Shown here one piece after another: positions 25,076-34,290 of a stretch of DNA of 64,000 bases. A program made the position numbers and the translations under genes. The notes beneath the pieces are model-generated. The model was not told where the DNA came from. It saw only the letters and a list, made by a program, of their open reading frames with translations, and searched no databases. The DNA comes from a bacterium (GTDB lineage Bacteria > Eisenbacteria > RBG-16-71-46 > CAIMUX01): the NCBI GenBank assembly GCA_030431975.1, contig JAUIHP010000021.1:58004-122003 (forward strand), read 5' to 3'. Each line of letters begins with the position of its first letter. Position 1 is the stretch's first letter.

Positions 25076-25900
25076 TCACACCAGCGGTAGCCAGATCCTT
25101 GTCTGAAGTTCCGCGGGCGGCACCGTCCGCGGATCATTCAGGTACTCCTCGACACACGGCCGGTCGGCCAACTCCTCCCCACTTCCCGGCAACCATTGTC
25201 CGACCAGCCAGTCGTAGGACTTGTGCAGCTCGGCGTAGGGACCGACGTGGATGATCTCGGCGTACCGGCCACCTTCGACCTGATCGGAAGCGAGTTCTCC
25301 CTGCGCCTTCCACTCCGGTGAGACGCGAAGGCAGGCCTTGGACCGAAGCTCCTTCTCGGGAACGCTCTTCGGATCGTCGTAGTACATCCCGAAAGTCCGC
25401 ATTCCCGGACCGAGCAGGCCCGCCGCCCCGGCCTGGGCGAGCAGACGCTCAAAGGCGTTTCCGACCTCCTGGTAGGCCCCCTTGTGGTCCACCGAGGCCA
25501 CGGGGAAAGACGCCTCCTGTTTGATTTCCACTTCGTACATGCGCGGGTTCTCCTCCACGGTTCGCTGAATGTTTCGTTGGTACCTGGCAGGTGGAGCTCC
25601 GTAGGAGGAACGAAAGGCCCGAGTAAAAGCGGCCTGGCTCTTGTATCCCGCCCGCGCCGCGATCCGTTCGATCGGAAACCGCTGCTCCAGCAGTTCCACG
25701 GCCGCCCGGTGCAGGCGCATGCGCCGAATCGTCTCGGAAACCGTCTCCCCCTGAAGAACGCGGTAGATCCGATGGAAGTGGAAGGGAGAGAAGCAGGCAA
25801 TGGACGCCAGTTGCTCCAGTCCCAGGTCCTCGTCCAGGTGGTCGGTGATGTAGGCCACGACCTGATCGACGCGTTCGAAGTATCCGTTGCTGTCTGCCAT
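25076..25900 (-). CDS. AraC-family regulator with GyrI-like ligand domain
   Basis: The 274-residue protein has an N-terminal AraC DNA-binding domain with two helix-turn-helices (about residues 1-108: YITDHLDEDLGLEQLASIACFS, then IERIAARAGYKSQAAFTRAF) and a C-terminal GyrI/SOUL-like small-molecule binding domain (about 118-274, including VASVDHKGAYQEVG). This Rob/GyrI-like order is found in regulators of efflux and multidrug response. The ATG at 25900 is where the AraC homology begins; the longer frame to 26224 overlaps the serS start region antisense and is rejected. No obvious target gene is adjacent; serS is divergent, 121 bp away. Confidence 0.88.
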   Translation of the reverse strand: MADSNGYFERVDQVVAYITDHLDEDLGLEQLASIACFSPFHFHRIYRVLQGETVSETIRRMRLHRAAVELLEQRFPIERIAARAGYKSQAAFTRAFRSSYGAPPARYQRNIQRTVEENPRMYEVEIKQEASFPVASVDHKGAYQEVGNAFERLLAQAGAAGLLGPGMRTFGMYYDDPKSVPEKELRSKACLRVSPEWKAQGELASDQVEGGRYAEIIHVGPYAELHKSYDWLVGQWLPGSGEELADRPCVEEYLNDPRTVPPAELQTRIWLPLV

Positions 25901-26021
25901 GGAGAGAACTCTAGGGGGCCCCTTTTGACCTGGGTTGCGAAGTTGCGAGGCTGGGCACGGCTTCCCGCGAAGTGCTAGTCTTCCCGTTCCGGTTTTTGCC
26001 AACGGGAGAAAGGCCTGCGAA

Positions 26022-27290
26022 ATGATCGACATCAAACTCATCCGAACCGAGCCCGACAAGGTGGCCGCCGCCATGGCCAAACGCGGAGCGGACGTCGACA
26101 TCGACGCCATCGCCAAGCTCGACGCGGAACACCGCAGTAAGCTCGCCGAGGTCGAAAGCCTACGGGCGCAGCGCAACGAGGTCTCGAAGAAAATCGGGAT
26201 GATGCGGCGCGACGGCGCCGACACGACCGAACTGCAGGATCAGATGCAGGAGGTTTCCAATCGTGAGAAGGCGTTGGAGCACGATCTCCGCGAACTCACG
26301 GCCAAGGTCAAGGAACTGACCGAGGTACTTCCCAACATCACGGACGACGATGTCGCCGCCGGGGGCAAGGAAGCCAATGAGGTCGTTTCGACCTGGGGCA
26401 CTCCACCCGAACTGCCCGCCTCGCCCAAAGACCATGTAGAGCTCGCGTCGGATCTCGATCTCGTCGACTACAAGCGCGGGGCGAATCTGTCGGGCGGTGG
26501 TTACTGGATTTACAAAGGCAAGGGAGCCCAACTCGAGTGGGGTCTCATCAACTGGTTCATCCAGAAGCACCTTGCCGACGGTTATGAGTTCGTCCTGCCG
26601 CCTCACATTCTGGGTGAGGAATGCGGCTTCGTGGCCGGTCAGTTCCCGAAGTTCCGCGAAGACGTGTTTCAGCTGGGCGGAGCGGATGAGGAGTCGGGTC
26701 ACTTTCTGATTCCGACTTCCGAAACCGCCATCGTCAATCTTCATCGGGACGAATCGCTGCGCGACGAGGATCTGCCCAAGAAGTACTTCGCCTACACGCC
26801 GTGTTACCGCCGGGAAGCTGGCGGCTATCGAACGTCCGAACGCGGAACGTTGCGGGGACACCAGTTCAACAAGGTCGAGATGTTCATCTACTCGGCGCCT
26901 TCCGAGTCGGACCAGGCCTTCGAAGAACTGGTTCGTCGCTCCCAGATGCTGGTCGAGGAACTCGGGCTGCACTACCAGTGCTCGAAGCTTGCCGCAGGTG
27001 ACGTCAGCGCATCGATGGCCCGCACCTATGACATTGAGGTGTTGATTCCCAGCGTGGGCTACAAGGAAGTGAGTTCCATCTCGAACGCCCGGGATTACCA
27101 GGCGAGGCGCGGAAGCATTCGCTACAAGGGCAAAGGCGGCGGAGGCAAGCTGGTGCACACGCTGAACGCATCGGGGCTTGCCACGAGTCGCCTCTTTGCG
27201 GCGATCCTCGAGCAGTTTCAGCAGGACGACGGATCGGTTGTAGTACCGGAGGTCTTGCGGCCGTGGGTCGGAGTCGACGTCCTGTCCTGA
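26022..27290 (+). CDS. serS: Seryl-tRNA synthetase
   Basis: This 422-residue class II synthetase charges tRNA-Ser. The N-terminal long helical arm (about residues 30-105, rich in Glu/Lys/Arg) contacts the tRNA. Motif 2 is YRREAGGYRTSERGTLRGHQF (split here: YRREAGGYR, then RGTLRGHQF) near residues 262-285. Motif 3 is ASGLATSRLFAAILE near 384-398, with its Arg. Length and order match the family. The ATG at 26022 precedes MIDIKLIR, the usual start of SerS, and has GGGAGAAAGG upstream. It is the clearest housekeeping gene in the window. Confidence 0.96.
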   Translation: MIDIKLIRTEPDKVAAAMAKRGADVDIDAIAKLDAEHRSKLAEVESLRAQRNEVSKKIGMMRRDGADTTELQDQMQEVSNREKALEHDLRELTAKVKELTEVLPNITDDDVAAGGKEANEVVSTWGTPPELPASPKDHVELASDLDLVDYKRGANLSGGGYWIYKGKGAQLEWGLINWFIQKHLADGYEFVLPPHILGEECGFVAGQFPKFREDVFQLGGADEESGHFLIPTSETAIVNLHRDESLRDEDLPKKYFAYTPCYRREAGGYRTSERGTLRGHQFNKVEMFIYSAPSESDQAFEELVRRSQMLVEELGLHYQCSKLAAGDVSASMARTYDIEVLIPSVGYKEVSSISNARDYQARRGSIRYKGKGGGGKLVHTLNASGLATSRLFAAILEQFQQDDGSVVVPEVLRPWVGVDVLS

Positions 27291-27362
27291 CCGGCCGGCG
27301 CCACCGCGAGCAGCGCCGCGACGACGGAGGCTGAACCCCGGAGCGGCCCACTGGAAGAACGG

Positions 27363-28058
27363 TTATCCGGAACCCTCGGGGCGCTGGTGAAGGATCCGAT
27401 CGCTGATCGCCGTCGCCTGCTCCAACCCGGAGCGGATGATCTGGATACGGTCGGCCAACTCGTCCTCTGAAATCCCACCGCTCATCGCAACCTCGGCCTG
27501 GCCTCGAACCCGACGCAGCAAAGCTTCGAGTTCGATGAGGCAATCCCGTGCCCCTTCCCCGCAGTCAGGGGCGGGTCGAACTTCAACGTCCGGCGCAGTG
27601 TCCGACCCGGCTCGCCTTCTCGCCAAGCCGCGACCCCTTCGCGCGAATCCGAAGATGCCAACGATGTTGCCATCCGGGTCCCGCATCGGAGCCTGCCGGA
27701 TCCACAACCCGTCGGGCTGATCCGGGTCGCACTCTCCCTCGATGGTTTCTCCCTGTGCGACCCTTTGGTCCAAGCCGTGCGTGAATGCCGCTTTGCACTT
27801 CGGGAGCAGCTCATCGTCGGTCGCCCCGACGATGGCGTCGGATTCCGCGCCCAGGACTTGGGTCATCTGATCATTGACCCGGAGGTACCGGCCGTCGAGT
27901 CCCTTGACGAAGGCCCCGAAGGTCGTGACCTCGAAGAAGGGCGCGAGGGATGCCGCTGCGGCAGCGAGTGCTACGGCCACGCCATCAGCGACACCCCTCG
28001 GCGCTTTCGATTCGGGTTTCACCGCGCCCTGTGGAAGACTTCGTCCTGCCTCGACCAC
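27363..28058 (-). CDS. PAS-domain protein
   Basis: The 231-residue protein carries one PAS domain at about residues 40-140 (FGAFVKGLDGRYLRVNDQMTQ, then PMRDPDGNIVGIFGFARR), followed by a helical C-terminus of ~75 residues containing LEALLRRVRGQ that could be a dimerisation or degenerate HisKA-like helix. No ATPase or output domain follows. Start is GTG at 28058 with GGGAGAGG upstream. It is divergent from the histidine kinase gene at 28507 and may feed that system, but this is positional inference. Confidence 0.75.
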   Translation of the reverse strand: MVEAGRSLPQGAVKPESKAPRGVADGVAVALAAAAASLAPFFEVTTFGAFVKGLDGRYLRVNDQMTQVLGAESDAIVGATDDELLPKCKAAFTHGLDQRVAQGETIEGECDPDQPDGLWIRQAPMRDPDGNIVGIFGFARRGRGLARRRAGSDTAPDVEVRPAPDCGEGARDCLIELEALLRRVRGQAEVAMSGGISEDELADRIQIIRSGLEQATAISDRILHQRPEGSG

Positions 28059-28506
28059 CTACACCTCTCCCGTGGTTTGAAGATGCCGGCCGACCAAAAG
28101 TCAGATTTTCGATCACGTTTCGACCGTCAGGTCGCGGGTCGTCGAATCTTCGACCGCTCAATACACGATAGGTGTATGCAGCCAACGTGCCAAAGCCAGC
28201 CCGTTCCTAACGACCCACGGACAAACGACTTACGTCGTGATGGGCCTGCCCCTCCCACTACGAAACTTCGCAGCCTGGACCCTGAACTCCGAGAAGTCGT
28301 AGTCTGTCTAATCTGGGAGATCGCGATCGGTGTAGAAGTCCCTACTCATTGCGTCTTGCGTTCCTGTCCACGAAGTACGTAACTTGGACTTGGACTTGCC
28401 GCATCGGATGCAGACGGATTCCCGGAACGAATCCACGTTGCTTTCACATCCCCTGCTCAACCATCGCATCCCACATCCAGACATCCGTCCGGGCCGCCCA
28501 TGAATC
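28059..28506. other. 448-bp divergent intergenic region
   Basis: This separates the PAS protein from the signalling operon and is somewhat less GC-rich. No small gene or strong hairpin is convincing. It probably contains the promoters of both flanking transcription units. Confidence 0.4.
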
Positions 28507-31503
28507 ATGCAGGCCCGTACAACGAGAGCGATCGGGGAGCCCGTGTCCAAACTCAACTCCTCACCTGAACCCACCCCGGCGCTCCGCAAGGACTCGGACG
28601 CGAAGCGGCCCGATGCGATCCGTCCTGAATCCCGGGAAGGACTCGGCCGTCTGATTGATCATTCATCGGACGAGGCGTTTTGCTTTCGCTTTGACCCACC
28701 CATCCCGACCGATCTCCCCGTGGACGAACAGATTCCGCTGCTCTATCAGTCGGTGCTCGTGGACTGCAACGGCGCGTTCGCACGCTCGCGCGGCGCAGGT
28801 TCACCGCATGAACTCATCGGTAAAGGGTTTCGGGATCTTCTGCTGGGGCCTCCGGGATGGTTGGACGGCGTCTTCCGGGAGTTCATCAAACTCGGATACC
28901 GTTTCCGCGGCGCGATGCTGGCGCCCGACCCGGATGGAACCGGCCGTACCATTCGAGCCAACGCGTTTGGCGAGGTCCGTGATGGATCGCTGTATCAGAT
29001 CTGGGGATCGGACCAGGACATTACCGAGCTTCAGCGGGTCGTTGAGGAAAACTCGTTCAGACAGCGGTTCCAACGCTTCCTGACACAACTCACAGACCAG
29101 CTCTTCGAGATGCCGTCCGACCGCGTCGTAGAAGGGGTCCGCGACTCCCTCGAGCGGCTCGGAGACCTCATCGACGTCGACACCGTGAGACTGTCTTCGC
29201 TCGACGGAGCCGATATCCAGGCCGTCATCGCGTCGCCGGGACCAACCCTCAACCGCCCCCTCCGCCGCACAACTGACGCGGAGGATCCCGGCGGCTCCCA
29301 CCTGGCCGTTCACATCCAGCGCAGCGGAAACGCCATCGGCCGGATCACGGTCTCCACGGCTCGGGAACTGGAGTGGCCGGACGAGCGGGTCGACCAGCTG
29401 CGTCTGGTTGGCAAGCTACTCATCGCCGCCCTCGAGAAGTCGGATATCGAACGGGACATCGAGAAACGAAGGGTGTTCGACCGGTTCGCCCTCGCTCTCT
29501 CCTACCGGTTCCAGGGAACGGAGCTGGCTGACCTTCCGGCGGCCGTGATGGCGGAGCTCGTCTCGGTGGCGGAGTTTCTCGATGTCGACGCGATCTTCAT
29601 CACGGCCCCGGAAGACTCCGAAGCTGCCTTCACCATTCCCTGCGCGTGGGCAAAGCCCGACCGATTGAAGACGGCTTCGGAATGGAGCCGCGGGCGGTTC
29701 GACGCTTCAGGCCCGGGCTGGAACCAGCTTGTGCAGGGCGAGACGTTGTCTCGAGGCGTGGACGGAACGGAGCGCGGCTTCCTCGTGGCCGCCGGAGCTC
29801 GTTCGTATCTGGAAGTCGGCCTTCCGCAGGTGCCGTACCTATGCAGTATCGGAGTCGCGAACGCGGAGTTGACGGCGACTTGGCCAAAGACGACGGAACC
29901 CGTAATGCGGATCATCGGGCAGATCATCGGATGGACCATGCGACGCGTCCGAACCGAAGGCGCACTCCGGGAAAGCCAAGCTCGCTTCCGTGCCCTTCTC
30001 GAGCAAAGCGGAGACGCGTTTTTCCGCATCAGCCCCACCGGAAGGATTCTGGAGGCAAATGTCCAAGCTTCCCGGTCGTTGGGATACACCACGGAGGGTT
30101 TGCTGTCGAAGAGCCTCGCCGACATCGACACTGCGGACCAGGACCATCGCTATCGGACAGAACTCTGGCCCGAGCTGGAGAAGGGGCAGTTCGTTACGTT
30201 CGAAGCGGAGCAGCGACGTCGGGACGGTTCGACGTTTCCCGTCGAAGTCCGTCTCGGAACTTTGGACACAAGAGAGCGGGTGCAACTTCTGGCGCTGGTT
30301 CGAGACATCACGGATCGTCGGCGACTGGAACAACAGATCGTGCGATCCCAGGACGCCTTCGAAGACATCTTCAATGCCATGTCCGACGGAGTCGTCATTC
30401 ACCCCGAGGACAGTCTGGAAATCCTCGAAGTCAACGACCGCATGTGTGAACTCCTCGGTGTCGCAAAGGAAGAGGTTCTCCACGCCCACCCCACCGACTT
30501 CTATGCGAACCCAACCGCCACGACGCGAAATGATGTCGACCAGATGCTTCAACTCGTCCACGAACAGGGACCGCAAATCCTCCACGCCGAGATCCGGACG
30601 ACGCGCGGCAGCTCCGCCAGCATCGAAGTCCGGCTGCAGAGAGTCATGCTGTCCGGCGTCGCCCGAATCATGGCGGTGGTCAGAGATGTCACCGAGTTCC
30701 GCCGTATGCAGGAAACGTTGATCCAGACGGAAAAGATGATGACGGTCGGTGGACTCGCCGCGGGAATGGCCCACGAGATCAACAATCCGCTCAGTGGAAT
30801 CCTTCAAGGAGTGCAAAACACCCTGCGACGCATTGCTCCCGGGACTCCTGCCAATCAACGTGTCGCCGAGGAACTCGGTATCGATCTGGACCAGATGAAC
30901 ACCTACCTGCAACAGCGGGGAGTGGTCGACTTTCTCAGCGGAATCCAGGAGGCCGGCACTCGGGCCGCCGGCATCGTGAGCAACATGCTCCAGTTCAGCC
31001 GTCCGGGAGGCTCGAACCCGGTTCCCTCGGACCTCAACACGATCGTCGAGCGCGCCCTCTCGCTGTCTGCGGCGCAGTTCGATCCCCAGCTGAAGTCGGA
31101 TTTCCGGCACGTTCAGGTCGACCGGGAGGTGGACCTGACCCTTCCCCTGGTGCCGTGCATCTCGACCGAGATCGAACAGGTCATGATGAACCTGCTCGAC
31201 AACGCGGCCCACGCCATGATCCGGCAGGAAAACTCGACGGACCCTCCCCGCATCACCGTTCGAACCGCCCGTGACGGCCGATGGGCCAGGATCGAAGTCG
31301 AGGACCGCGGCGTGGGAATGGATGAGGAGACGCGTCGAAGAGCGTTCGAGCCGTTCTTCACGACGAAAGGAGTCGGCGAAGGCACCGGACTCGGTCTGTC
31401 CGTCTCCTACTTCATCATCACGAACAACCACGGCGGCACCATCAGCGCCGAGTCGGAGATCGGGCGCGGCACGAAGTTCATCATCCGGCTCCCGCTCGGC
31501 TAA
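28507..31503 (+). CDS. Multi-PAS/GAF sensor histidine kinase
   Basis: The 998-residue, apparently soluble kinase has several sensor modules: an N-terminal PAS-like region (~50-175), GAF-like regions (~185-320 and 330-480), two PAS domains (~490-610: ALLEQSGDAFFRISPTGRILEAN; ~615-740: IFNAMSDGVVIHPEDSLEILEVN), then HisKA with H in GMAHEINNPLSG (about residue 755) and HATPase (N box MNLLDNAAHAM ~893, EDRGVGMDEE ~937, GTGLGLSVS ~963). The HisKA-N-box interval contains an ~40-residue insert (AEELGIDLDQMN). The start may be a GTG at 28543 with CGGGGAG upstream. It heads an operon with a receiver protein and an NtrC-type activator, 5 and 2 bp apart. Confidence 0.88.
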   Translation: MQARTTRAIGEPVSKLNSSPEPTPALRKDSDAKRPDAIRPESREGLGRLIDHSSDEAFCFRFDPPIPTDLPVDEQIPLLYQSVLVDCNGAFARSRGAGSPHELIGKGFRDLLLGPPGWLDGVFREFIKLGYRFRGAMLAPDPDGTGRTIRANAFGEVRDGSLYQIWGSDQDITELQRVVEENSFRQRFQRFLTQLTDQLFEMPSDRVVEGVRDSLERLGDLIDVDTVRLSSLDGADIQAVIASPGPTLNRPLRRTTDAEDPGGSHLAVHIQRSGNAIGRITVSTARELEWPDERVDQLRLVGKLLIAALEKSDIERDIEKRRVFDRFALALSYRFQGTELADLPAAVMAELVSVAEFLDVDAIFITAPEDSEAAFTIPCAWAKPDRLKTASEWSRGRFDASGPGWNQLVQGETLSRGVDGTERGFLVAAGARSYLEVGLPQVPYLCSIGVANAELTATWPKTTEPVMRIIGQIIGWTMRRVRTEGALRESQARFRALLEQSGDAFFRISPTGRILEANVQASRSLGYTTEGLLSKSLADIDTADQDHRYRTELWPELEKGQFVTFEAEQRRRDGSTFPVEVRLGTLDTRERVQLLALVRDITDRRRLEQQIVRSQDAFEDIFNAMSDGVVIHPEDSLEILEVNDRMCELLGVAKEEVLHAHPTDFYANPTATTRNDVDQMLQLVHEQGPQILHAEIRTTRGSSASIEVRLQRVMLSGVARIMAVVRDVTEFRRMQETLIQTEKMMTVGGLAAGMAHEINNPLSGILQGVQNTLRRIAPGTPANQRVAEELGIDLDQMNTYLQQRGVVDFLSGIQEAGTRAAGIVSNMLQFSRPGGSNPVPSDLNTIVERALSLSAAQFDPQLKSDFRHVQVDREVDLTLPLVPCISTEIEQVMMNLLDNAAHAMIRQENSTDPPRITVRTARDGRWARIEVEDRGVGMDEETRRRAFEPFFTTKGVGEGTGLGLSVSYFIITNNHGGTISAESEIGRGTKFIIRLPLG

Positions 31504-31508
31504 GGGAC

Positions 31509-31910
31509 ATGGCTATGGACCCCACAACCCGGATCCTCGTCGTCGAAGACGACCCCACCGTGAGGCTGAACCTCTCCGCCTATCTGGAGGATGACGGTTA
31601 CGACGTCACCACGGTCGGCGACAGCGGAGAGGCTATCGAAGCGGCACGAACGGATACGGACCTTTCTGTCGCGATCGTCGATGTTCGGTTGCCGTCGGGA
31701 ACCGGGGACGACCTGATCCGAACGCTCCACGAGATCCGTCCGAGCTTGGGGTTTCTCATTCACACGGGATCGGTTCGATACGAGCTGTCTGAAGAGCTGC
31801 GCTCGATCGGGATGGAGCCGGGTGACGTCCTTCAGAAACCGCAGGTGGACATGACAACGATCTCCCGAGCCGTTGCGAGGATCATCGCGCGGAAGGCAAG
31901 GGGGTCCTAA
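31509..31910 (+). CDS. Receiver-only response regulator
   Basis: The 133-residue protein is a single receiver domain: acidic pair in VVEDDP (about residues 11-14), phospho-acceptor Asp in VAIVDVRLP (about 57), Thr in IHTGSV and Lys in LQKPQ. There is no output domain. It lies 5 bp after the kinase gene and 2 bp before the NtrC-type gene, so the three are one operon. It could act as a phosphate sink or a relay between the kinase and another target; which one is not readable from the sequence. Confidence 0.9.
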   Translation: MAMDPTTRILVVEDDPTVRLNLSAYLEDDGYDVTTVGDSGEAIEAARTDTDLSVAIVDVRLPSGTGDDLIRTLHEIRPSLGFLIHTGSVRYELSEELRSIGMEPGDVLQKPQVDMTTISRAVARIIARKARGS

Positions 31911-31912
31911 AC

Positions 31913-33421
31913 ATGGCGGATCACCCTACCGTCCTCACCATCGAGGATGACGCCTTCCTCAGGACGAACATCGCGACCTATCTCGACGACGCCGGCTACC
32001 GGGTTCTGGAAGCGAGAACCGGCGAGGACGGGCTCGACGTCTTCCGGAGGTCCCGACCGGATGTGATCCTCCTCGACCTACGACTCCCCGGACTTGACGG
32101 ACTCCGTGTGTTGGAAACGATTCGTAAGGAGTCCACGCTGACGCCCGTCATCATCGTTTCCGGCATGGGCATTCTCACGGATGTCGTCACCGCCCTCAAG
32201 CTTGGCGCAGCCGACTATGTGCTGAAGCCGATCCACGACATGGAAATGGTGCTTCACGCCGTGCGAAACGCCTGGGAAAAACGGCAGCTGCAACAGGAGC
32301 GACTGCACCATCAGGAAGAACTCGAGCAAAGGGTTGCCGAGCGCACGGAAGAACTGATCTCCGCCAACGAAGAACTCGCTCTTCTTCGCTCTCGTTTGGA
32401 AGAAGAGAACGCGTACCTGAGAGAGGAGATCTACAAGCCGCGAAGTGCCGACCCCTTCGTCGGGCAGAGTCGCGCTCTTCGGGAACTCCTGACCGCGATC
32501 GATCAGGTCGCTCCCACCGAAGCCAATGTTCTCGTCCTCGGAGAAACGGGCACCGGAAAAGAACTCGTGGCTCGTGCTCTTCACGAAAGGAGCGCTCGTC
32601 GGGAGCGACCTCTTATCAAGGTCAACTGCGCCGCGGTGCCGCCGGATCTGTTCGAGAGTGAATTCTTCGGACACGTCCGAGGAGCCTTCAGCGGAGCCAC
32701 GCAGGACCGGGTCGGCCGGTTTCAGCTTGCGGACTCCGGGACCCTCTTTCTTGACGAGGTTGCGGAGATTCCTCTGGAGCTTCAGGGAAAGCTGCTGCGC
32801 GTTCTGCAGGAAAAGACCTTCGAACCCGTGGGAGACAGCCGAACCCAGCAGGTCGACGTACGGGTTATCGCGGCGACCAACCGGGATCCGGCGAAAGAGG
32901 TGCGGGAAGGGCGTCTTCGGGAAGACCTCTACTTTCGATTGAATGTTTTCCCGATCCAGGTCCCCCCGTTGCGTGCGCGCCCGGATGACATCGGCCCATT
33001 GGCTCAGACGTTCCTCGATCGATTCAGTCGCGTTCACGGGATTCCCAAACCCATCGTGCGGCCGGAGACGATGATGCAGCTTCAAGCCCATCCCTGGCCG
33101 GGTAATGTCCGGGAATTGGAGAACGTGATCGAGCGGGCCGTCATCACCTCACGAGGTCTGGAGCTAGTCGTTCCCCTCGCCCCCGTCCATGATGGTTCGA
33201 AGGTGATCTACCCCCGACCAGACGAGGAAGCCATCCTCACGGAAACGGAGATTCGTCAGTTGGAGCGTCGGAACGTGCTCAACGCACTTCGAGCCACTGG
33301 AGGAAAAGTCTTCGGCCACGACGGCGCTGCCGCTCTCCTAGGGATCAAGCCGACAACGCTCCGTTCACGGATCGAGACGATGGGGATCACGACGGACGAC
33401 ATCGCGCCGCACGAAACGTAA
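31913..33421 (+). CDS. NtrC-family response regulator (REC-AAA+-HTH)
   Basis: The 502-residue protein has a receiver domain (1-120, Asp55 in LLDLRLP), a coiled coil (~125-175), a sigma-54-type AAA+ ATPase (~180-410: Walker A GETGTGKE ~208, Walker B LFLDEV ~277) and a C-terminal Fis-type HTH (AALLGIKPTTLRSRIETMGI, ~470-490). The loop that contacts sigma-54, normally GAFTGA, is GAFSGA here (~255), a conservative Thr-to-Ser change. It is expected to activate sigma-54 promoters when phosphorylated by the kinase two genes upstream. Targets are not visible in the window. Confidence 0.93.
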   Translation: MADHPTVLTIEDDAFLRTNIATYLDDAGYRVLEARTGEDGLDVFRRSRPDVILLDLRLPGLDGLRVLETIRKESTLTPVIIVSGMGILTDVVTALKLGAADYVLKPIHDMEMVLHAVRNAWEKRQLQQERLHHQEELEQRVAERTEELISANEELALLRSRLEEENAYLREEIYKPRSADPFVGQSRALRELLTAIDQVAPTEANVLVLGETGTGKELVARALHERSARRERPLIKVNCAAVPPDLFESEFFGHVRGAFSGATQDRVGRFQLADSGTLFLDEVAEIPLELQGKLLRVLQEKTFEPVGDSRTQQVDVRVIAATNRDPAKEVREGRLREDLYFRLNVFPIQVPPLRARPDDIGPLAQTFLDRFSRVHGIPKPIVRPETMMQLQAHPWPGNVRELENVIERAVITSRGLELVVPLAPVHDGSKVIYPRPDEEAILTETEIRQLERRNVLNALRATGGKVFGHDGAAALLGIKPTTLRSRIETMGITTDDIAPHET

Positions 33422-33444
33422 CGGTCTCGTCAGTGTGCGCGTTC

Positions 33445-34020
33445 CTACTTCGGTGCGAAGCGCATCCGGGTCCGAGCCCGGTGATCACTACGGACGATGG
33501 CGGCCTGCCGGCTCTGTCGTAGAAACAACGCCCCTAACGCCGAAAGAACGATCAATCCCAACGCCGGTAGGTTTCGTTGCCACCACCTCGGCGACGCGAC
33601 CAACTCCGCCCGAGCCACCACATTCTCGAGCGGCTCGGCCATACCGTCGGGACGCTCACCCATCTTCGTCGTGCCGTGTTCCCGACACTGCATGGAAACA
33701 TACGACCCGGCTGCGCGAACGACGAACTCGTTCGCCTCTGATGGACAGCCTCGGCGTTCCGGAGAGATCGGACTCGTGCCGGCGCCCCAGGCTTTCTCCG
33801 GTAGGTTCCAGAGGGACTGGTCCGCTTCGGTATAGGTCACATTTGGGGGGAGCCCACCGGCGACGACCTGCGCATCGTGAAGAGCGCGGGTCGTCGTCAT
33901 TCGTAGCGAGTCGCAGCCGACATCGCCGGCGATGTCTTCGAGGACCATGTAGGCAGCCATGCTCATGGAAACGGCAATGACCGCAACCACCATGGCTTCC
34001 GGAATCATCCGTCGAATCAA
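33445..34020 (-). CDS. Membrane protein with extracytoplasmic domain
   Basis: This 191-residue protein has an N-terminal hydrophobic segment (residues ~6-28, MVVAVIAVSMSMAAYMVL) and a C-terminal one (~155-172, LPALGLIVLSALGALFL), enclosing a ~125-residue periplasmic domain with three Cys, then an Arg-rich tail. This layout recalls the extracellular sensor half of chemotaxis or kinase proteins but without an output domain. I could not identify the family. The start was set to TTG at 34020 because AGGAGGT lies exactly 5 nt upstream; the ATG at 34050 lies upstream of that site. Confidence 0.6.
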   Translation of the reverse strand: MIRRMIPEAMVVAVIAVSMSMAAYMVLEDIAGDVGCDSLRMTTTRALHDAQVVAGGLPPNVTYTEADQSLWNLPEKAWGAGTSPISPERRGCPSEANEFVVRAAGSYVSMQCREHGTTKMGERPDGMAEPLENVVARAELVASPRWWQRNLPALGLIVLSALGALFLRQSRQAAIVRSDHRARTRMRFAPK

Positions 34021-34025
34021 GATCC

Positions 34026-34032
34026 ACCTCCT
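34026..34032 (-). promoter_or_regulatory. Strong Shine-Dalgarno setting a TTG start
   Basis: On the minus strand AGGAGGT lies five bases before TTG at 34020, a near-perfect ribosome-binding site. It falls inside the coding frame of the upstream ATG alternative, so it decides the start in favour of TTG. Confidence 0.7.
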
Positions 34033-34290
34033 GCGGCCAACCGAGCCCACTCTTGGGATCGTCGGAGGGACATCCCTTCCTTAGCTGCGGGTTTCGACCC
34101 GATGGACGTAGTTTCGCAGTCACACGTCCGGGGCTTCCGGGTACGGCGGGGTGCGAGCCGGGCGATCGACGCGCGAGCTTGCACCGAGCCCGCCCATCGA
34201 CTTCTCGGGGGACGACCTGGGCGACCTCGGACTTGTTGCCGCCAAGGCCGGGAGGCGGTTCCCACTCGAGAAACCAGGAGGAAGCACTTC

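Noticed and set aside
26160..27158. 332-residue minus ORF opposite serS
   Set aside because: Antisense shadow of a certain housekeeping gene.
29839..31431. 530-residue minus ORF opposite the histidine kinase
   Set aside because: Shadow in high-GC DNA; the plus strand encodes conserved kinase motifs.
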